From: Ilyonectria destructans
Lineage: Eukaryota > Ascomycota > Sordariomycetes > Hypocreales > Nectriaceae
Assembly (NCBI GenBank): GCA_020740775.1
Contig: JAHEWK010000001.1
Coordinates: 5,890,001-5,954,000, forward strand
DNA: 64,000 bases
Direction of reading: 5' to 3'
Positions within the stretch are counted from its first letter, which is position 1. Each line of letters starts with the position of its first letter. The position numbers and the translations under genes were made by a program. A model generated the notes under the pieces. That model had not been told where the DNA came from. It made no database searches and worked only from the letters and a program-made list of their open reading frames with translations. Shown here one piece after another: positions 60,254 through 64,000 of this stretch.

Positions 60254-62041
60254 TTATTTGCCGCCGAGGCTGGGGAAAGCCGACTGGTCGCTGGTGTTGA
60301 TGGGAGCAGCGTTGTCGCGGCCACCACGTCCACGGGGAGCGCTGCTGGCACCACGACCTCGGTCAGCGCCACCACGGCCTCGCTCACCACCACGGGCACC
60401 GCCGCGGCCACCACGGCCGCCACGGTCGCCACGGTCACCACGGTCACCACGGTCGCCACCACGGGCACCGCCGCGGCCACCTCGGCCTCCGGTGCGCTCA
60501 GGCTCGACGAAGCGAGGGTCGAAGTCGACGGTCTGCTTGACCTTGCGCTCACGCTCGCGCTTGGACTTGCCGCCAGTAGGGGCGAAGTAATCAGTCTCCT
60601 CTTTCTCGAGGGCAACGGCGTTGGCCCACTTCTTGTCGAGCTTGCTGCCCTCGTTGGCGGCACGGACCTGAATGTCACCCTCGATGGCGGCCTTCTTCTC
60701 GGCTACCTGGGCGAGGTACTCGTTGTAGGAGACTTGCTTCTCCTCGGGCTCCTCGGGCTCCTGGGCGGCGTCCTCAGCACCCTCCTTCTTCTCGGTCTGG
60801 GCAATGTCCTCGCCGGCCTGCTCATCCTTCAGCTCGGCGTTACCCTCAGTAGCACCCCACGACTGGGCAGCCTGCTTATCAGAGCCACTGTTGACTTCGA
60901 TTAGCATTTTGAATTTCGGGAGGGGGTTCATGGTAAATCGTACGTGAAGCCACCAGCCTTGGAGGGGTGTCGGTCATCACGATCACGGGGGTGACGGGAG
61001 CCACGGCCTGGGGAGAGTCAGTGCCATTCTTGCGAGCGATGTCTGTTGACATGGATGAGGGGAGTTCAATATCACTTACCACCACGGACGCGGGCACCGT
61101 AGCCACCTCGGCGGTCGCCGCGGGCGGGCTCCTCAGTGGAGCGGCCCTGGTTGCGGTCACTACCAGCAGCACGGTCTCGGAAAGCTTCGACAGTTATGTT
61201 AGTTCTCAAATATTCAAGGGTCTATCCGCAAGGGACGAGGCGCATGGAGATAAATAAAATAAACTCACCACCCTCGCTTCCACTGGGACCACGGCGGTTG
61301 GAGCCGGCGCCGGCGGCCCTCACGGGAGCCTGGGGCTCGACATTGCGCTTGGTTGTGCGGGTGGAAGCCTTGTCGACGGTCTTCACGGGGATAACGGGCT
61401 TCTCCTCGCCATCGGAGTCGTTGCCTACATAGGAGCGGGTTGGTTAGCAAGAGCAATTGGGATATTGGATAGCGTCGGAGTTGCGAGCCGGCGAGGCGGG
61501 GTGAACTGGCTCGCCGGAGGGAGGGGACCGAGGGAGGGGCGAGAGGACTCGTACCGAACAGGGCGTACGGGTTCTATTCGGGATATGTTAGCTTTGCGAC
61601 GAGGACATGAATGAGGTTGATTTGCAGGGTTCTTGGTGTTGGTATGTGGTGAGGGCGAGTGTGAAGTGTAAGGAGGAGCAAGGGTCGGAATCGCAGCAAG
61701 AGCCATCACCACCCACCCACCCACCCACCACCACACTGTGTATGAGGTTGGAGGTTCCAGGGCGATGAGGGGAGACGGCGTAAAGCGGGCGACGGTTTGC
61801 TGAGGGCGTCTCGACAGATGCTGGCGAGTGTGATGCTGAGGATGATGATGATGACGACGACGCCGACGGCAGCAACGAGGAAGACAACCCAACAGGGTCT
61901 TGGAGGGCAAAGCGACGCAACGGGAGGGACGACGCAGGCAATCCAAGCGGAAAGCAGCATCATGGCACGCAAGCAGCGGCTGTGACAAGGCACACAGCAC
62001 ACACAACACACAAAACGTACCTTGCTGGCGACGCCTGACAT
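60254..62041 (-). CDS. Stm1/SERBP1-like ribosome-associated RNA-binding protein
   Basis: The family clamps or preserves idle 80S ribosomes and binds mRNA (yeast Stm1, fission yeast Oga1, human SERBP1). Six exons on the minus strand: 62021-62041, 61555-61573 (19 bases), 61269-61424, 61080-61184, 60944-61007 and 60254-60887, giving 332 residues. The N-terminus MSGVASKNPYALFGNDSDGE is assembled from the first three exons and matches the Stm1 N-terminal motif. The central hyaluronan/mRNA-binding signature appears at RDDRHPSKAGGFTGSDKQAA, across the last splice. An acidic helix region then QVSYNEYLAQVAEKKA follow, and the C-terminus is an RGG/RGD-rich tail ending SDQSAFPSLGGK. Intron 1 is 447 bases and contains an ACCC repeat. 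A long first intron after seven codons is typical of highly expressed translation genes. Confidence 0.92.
61709..61730. repeat. ACCC microsatellite in intron 1 of the Stm1-like gene
   Basis: A tetranucleotide ACCC run lies inside the long first intron. It is plainly visible, with no evident function. Confidence 0.85.
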
Positions 62042-63679
62042 CTTGTCGCCTGGGCTTATCGCCTACCGTCCGAGGGCGTTAGAAACTTGAAGGGCGACGC
62101 TGAGTCCGGGAAACTTGTGGCGGAGAGAGTTGGGTTACGGTCGCATGACCTGGCGGGAGCTTGCCTTTGTGTGGTGTTTTTTTCGGAGGTGATGAAGAGA
62201 AACCAGCCCGGGGCTTGGGCTTCTAAGTCTCGCCTTTCTCTGACACACACACGCACACGCCGCACATTCACGCGCACACAACCACACAACCACGCACACA
62301 GTGCATGCCCCGCCGAATTTGGGGCGGGGGCGCCAGGGCACAACGCAGCACAAGCAGCACAACGCCAGCACAAACCAGCGACAGGAAACTCTGGCGCACG
62401 CTAAAACGCCCGCCGTCCCCTCCTTCCCAATCCAGTCCCAAGCTGCCCGCCTCGCTTAATTCGGGGAAATTATTTTGTGGTGGGCGTGGAACATTTGTTA
62501 GGGCTGTTACGGCGGGTGGTGCATCCAGGCCATGGGACTGGCCAGTTGGGCCGCCTTCCCGCTACCACCTCGGCCACTATAGCAGCCGCGACAGTTGTGA
62601 ATGTCGACCCAATCGAGGACACGTCAATTGCAATCACCTGGTTGAATTTGGTGTTCGTCTTGTGGTCAGTTATTGCATTGGCAGTATGCAATCTCGTCAA
62701 ATCCTGTCTACACTGTTACACTGTTCTCGCTGGTTCCGTGGCCTAAGCTCAGAGGTCAGGCTCGAGGTCCGAGTGCACAGTGTCGAACGCGCACTGTACG
62801 GGTAGTCCCAGCAGTACCCCGCGCTGAAAGAAAAAAAAAAAGTACGTCCACTTGCTAGCGCCATTCTAGGGTTCTGGCTGACTTCGCACATGCTCCTCGC
62901 CATCGAGTCACGTCACGTCACCACTACAAGCACAAGCACCAGCCAGCCCAAGCTAGAAACGCTAACTGCCACAGCTCCAAGCCCTGTGAAATTGCCTACT
63001 CCAGATTGTCCCGTTGCTCCTGTTCGCGGAGCTCGACGAGCACTGTGCTGTGCTCTACTCTCGAGGTGCGAGCAGTCCGTCCCGTGCTTTGTAGATCATG
63101 GTCAAAGCGCCCCAGAGGCAGTCCGGGGAGCAGGGGCACTGTGTGACTTCACTGAAACATGCACCACAAACTCCATCATCACGCATCTTTCAATCTTGTG
63201 GTTTTCCTTGCATAAACTCCCTGCTCGTGATGTCAGGCATTTGATCCAACTGCCGATGGTTACCCGACTCTTTGTGGATGCCGCCCCAGCCAAAACTCAA
63301 ATGTCTCGTCATAGGCCGCCCTGTCGGCTACGAGGTCGGCCGGTTGCCGTGGAGCCTCGGGCTGGGCACATGTTGATGTGACGACCGGCATCGTCTCAAT
63401 TGGAGCTCTTAGGGGCTCACATTGGGTGTTGCTAGCCGCCTCGATCAGATGCGCGTAACCATTGAAGCGAATGGGAACGGAGCTTGATAGATCAACTACT
63501 GCAGAAATCGTTCTACGTCATCCGCTTCACGAGTCAGTCAGAGCTACCGGAGAGCTACGCTACATGACAAGAGCTTCATTTCTGGAGAATAAGCGTGTTC
63601 TAGGATTTCGTTTTGATCTAATAGCTAATAACAAAGTCTTCCTCGCATTCGTGCCATATAGGAATAACTCATCGCAACC
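62042..63679. other. Upstream region of the Stm1-like gene
   Basis: I can support no gene. The first 400 bases are the Stm1-like promoter and leader and contain a CA-rich tract (about 62242-62300). An A-run is at 62828-62841. Other open frames are short and unlike known proteins. Confidence 0.5.
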
Positions 63680-63919
63680 TCACCGTCCAGCAAAGAATCG
63701 CCTCAACTCAGCCCCAACAACTCTCACTTTACCCCAGCCTCTCCCATCGTCCGCACTGCCACTAGCATCGTCCTCAACTTCTTCCCCGATAGTTCCTTCT
63801 TCTAGCTCATGTTCCAAACTCTTCCGTATTCTCATTCTGTTAGTAGGCTCGGTCAAAGCTAGTGGCCGCCGTACCCCCGGTGTAATGATTGGCCGGTACC
63901 GTTCTAGATACTCTGATGA
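63680..63919 (-). CDS. Last exon of a gene running off the right edge
   Basis: A minus-strand exon of about 80 codons ends with TGA at 63680-63682. It is preceded by a good acceptor (GCTAAC branch point near 63960, CAG at 63920-63922). It codes SSEYLERYRPIITPGVRRPL then LEHELEEGTIGEEVEDDASG and ends ELRRFFAGR. Charged and soluble, it reads like a genuine protein C-terminus, but I recognise no family. The remaining exons must lie beyond 64000. The phase at the splice is unknown. Confidence 0.45.
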   Translation of the reverse strand, partial: SSEYLERYRPIITPGVRRPLALTEPTNRMRIRKSLEHELEEGTIGEEVEDDASGSADDGRGWGKVRVVGAELRRFFAGR

Positions 63920-64000
63920 CTGCCGAGGTGCCGTGTGAACGACTCGATGAGAGTGTGATGTTAGCTGCGAGGGCAAAGGACTAATAGGCCGAAAGACAGA

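Noticed and set aside
60221..60904. 227-codon plus-strand Thr/Ala/Leu-rich frame
   Set aside because: It is antisense to the RGG tail of the Stm1-like gene, whose splice structure and motifs are convincing.

Overview
The window is nuclear DNA from a filamentous ascomycete (Pezizomycotina, most likely Sordariomycetes). The evidence is the set of introns: about 50 to 125 bases, GT-AG with one GC-AG, and often a CTAAC/CTGAC-like branch point just before the acceptor. The gene families fit too: a HET-domain gene, a Helo-like/ankyrin gene, a Rua1-type regulator, an MpaB-type oxygenase and a repetitive GPI cell-surface protein. There are no operons, tRNA or rRNA genes, CRISPR arrays or intact transposons that I can support. 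I cannot name the species.

Left part (1-23.3 kb). An intact gene for the largest RNA polymerase III subunit is followed by a HET incompatibility gene broken by one stop and two frameshifts. Next come a TPR/J-domain co-chaperone, Mediator subunit 10 on the opposite strand, a five-exon Helo-like/ankyrin gene, and a GPI-type wall protein built from six 56-residue repeats. The co-chaperone's TGA stop is followed in frame by 113 more sense codons that encode an acidic stretch and a hydrophobic segment.

Middle part (23.3-49.6 kb). This is mostly non-coding. It holds a decayed 3-isopropylmalate dehydrogenase gene (two stops, two frameshifts, an internal 51-bp duplication), a PHD-finger protein that starts with a GC-AG intron, and a Rua1-type transcription regulator isolated between gaps of about 8.8 and 5.5 kb.

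Right part (49.6-64 kb). This is denser: a proline-rich hypothetical protein, an MpaB-like ER-bound oxygenase, ARP8 of the INO80 remodeller, an MFS transporter, a small hypothetical gene, an Stm1/SERBP1-like ribosome-binding protein, and the last exon of a gene that runs off the right edge.

The intact genes are mainly unlinked housekeeping functions: Pol III transcription, Mediator, INO80, protein folding and ribosome preservation. The accessory content is the HET relic and the Helo/ankyrin gene (both from families tied to self/non-self recognition), the repeat wall protein and the lone oxygenase. No biosynthetic cluster is evident around the oxygenase. All exon joins were read by eye from splice consensus and reading frame, without transcript data.
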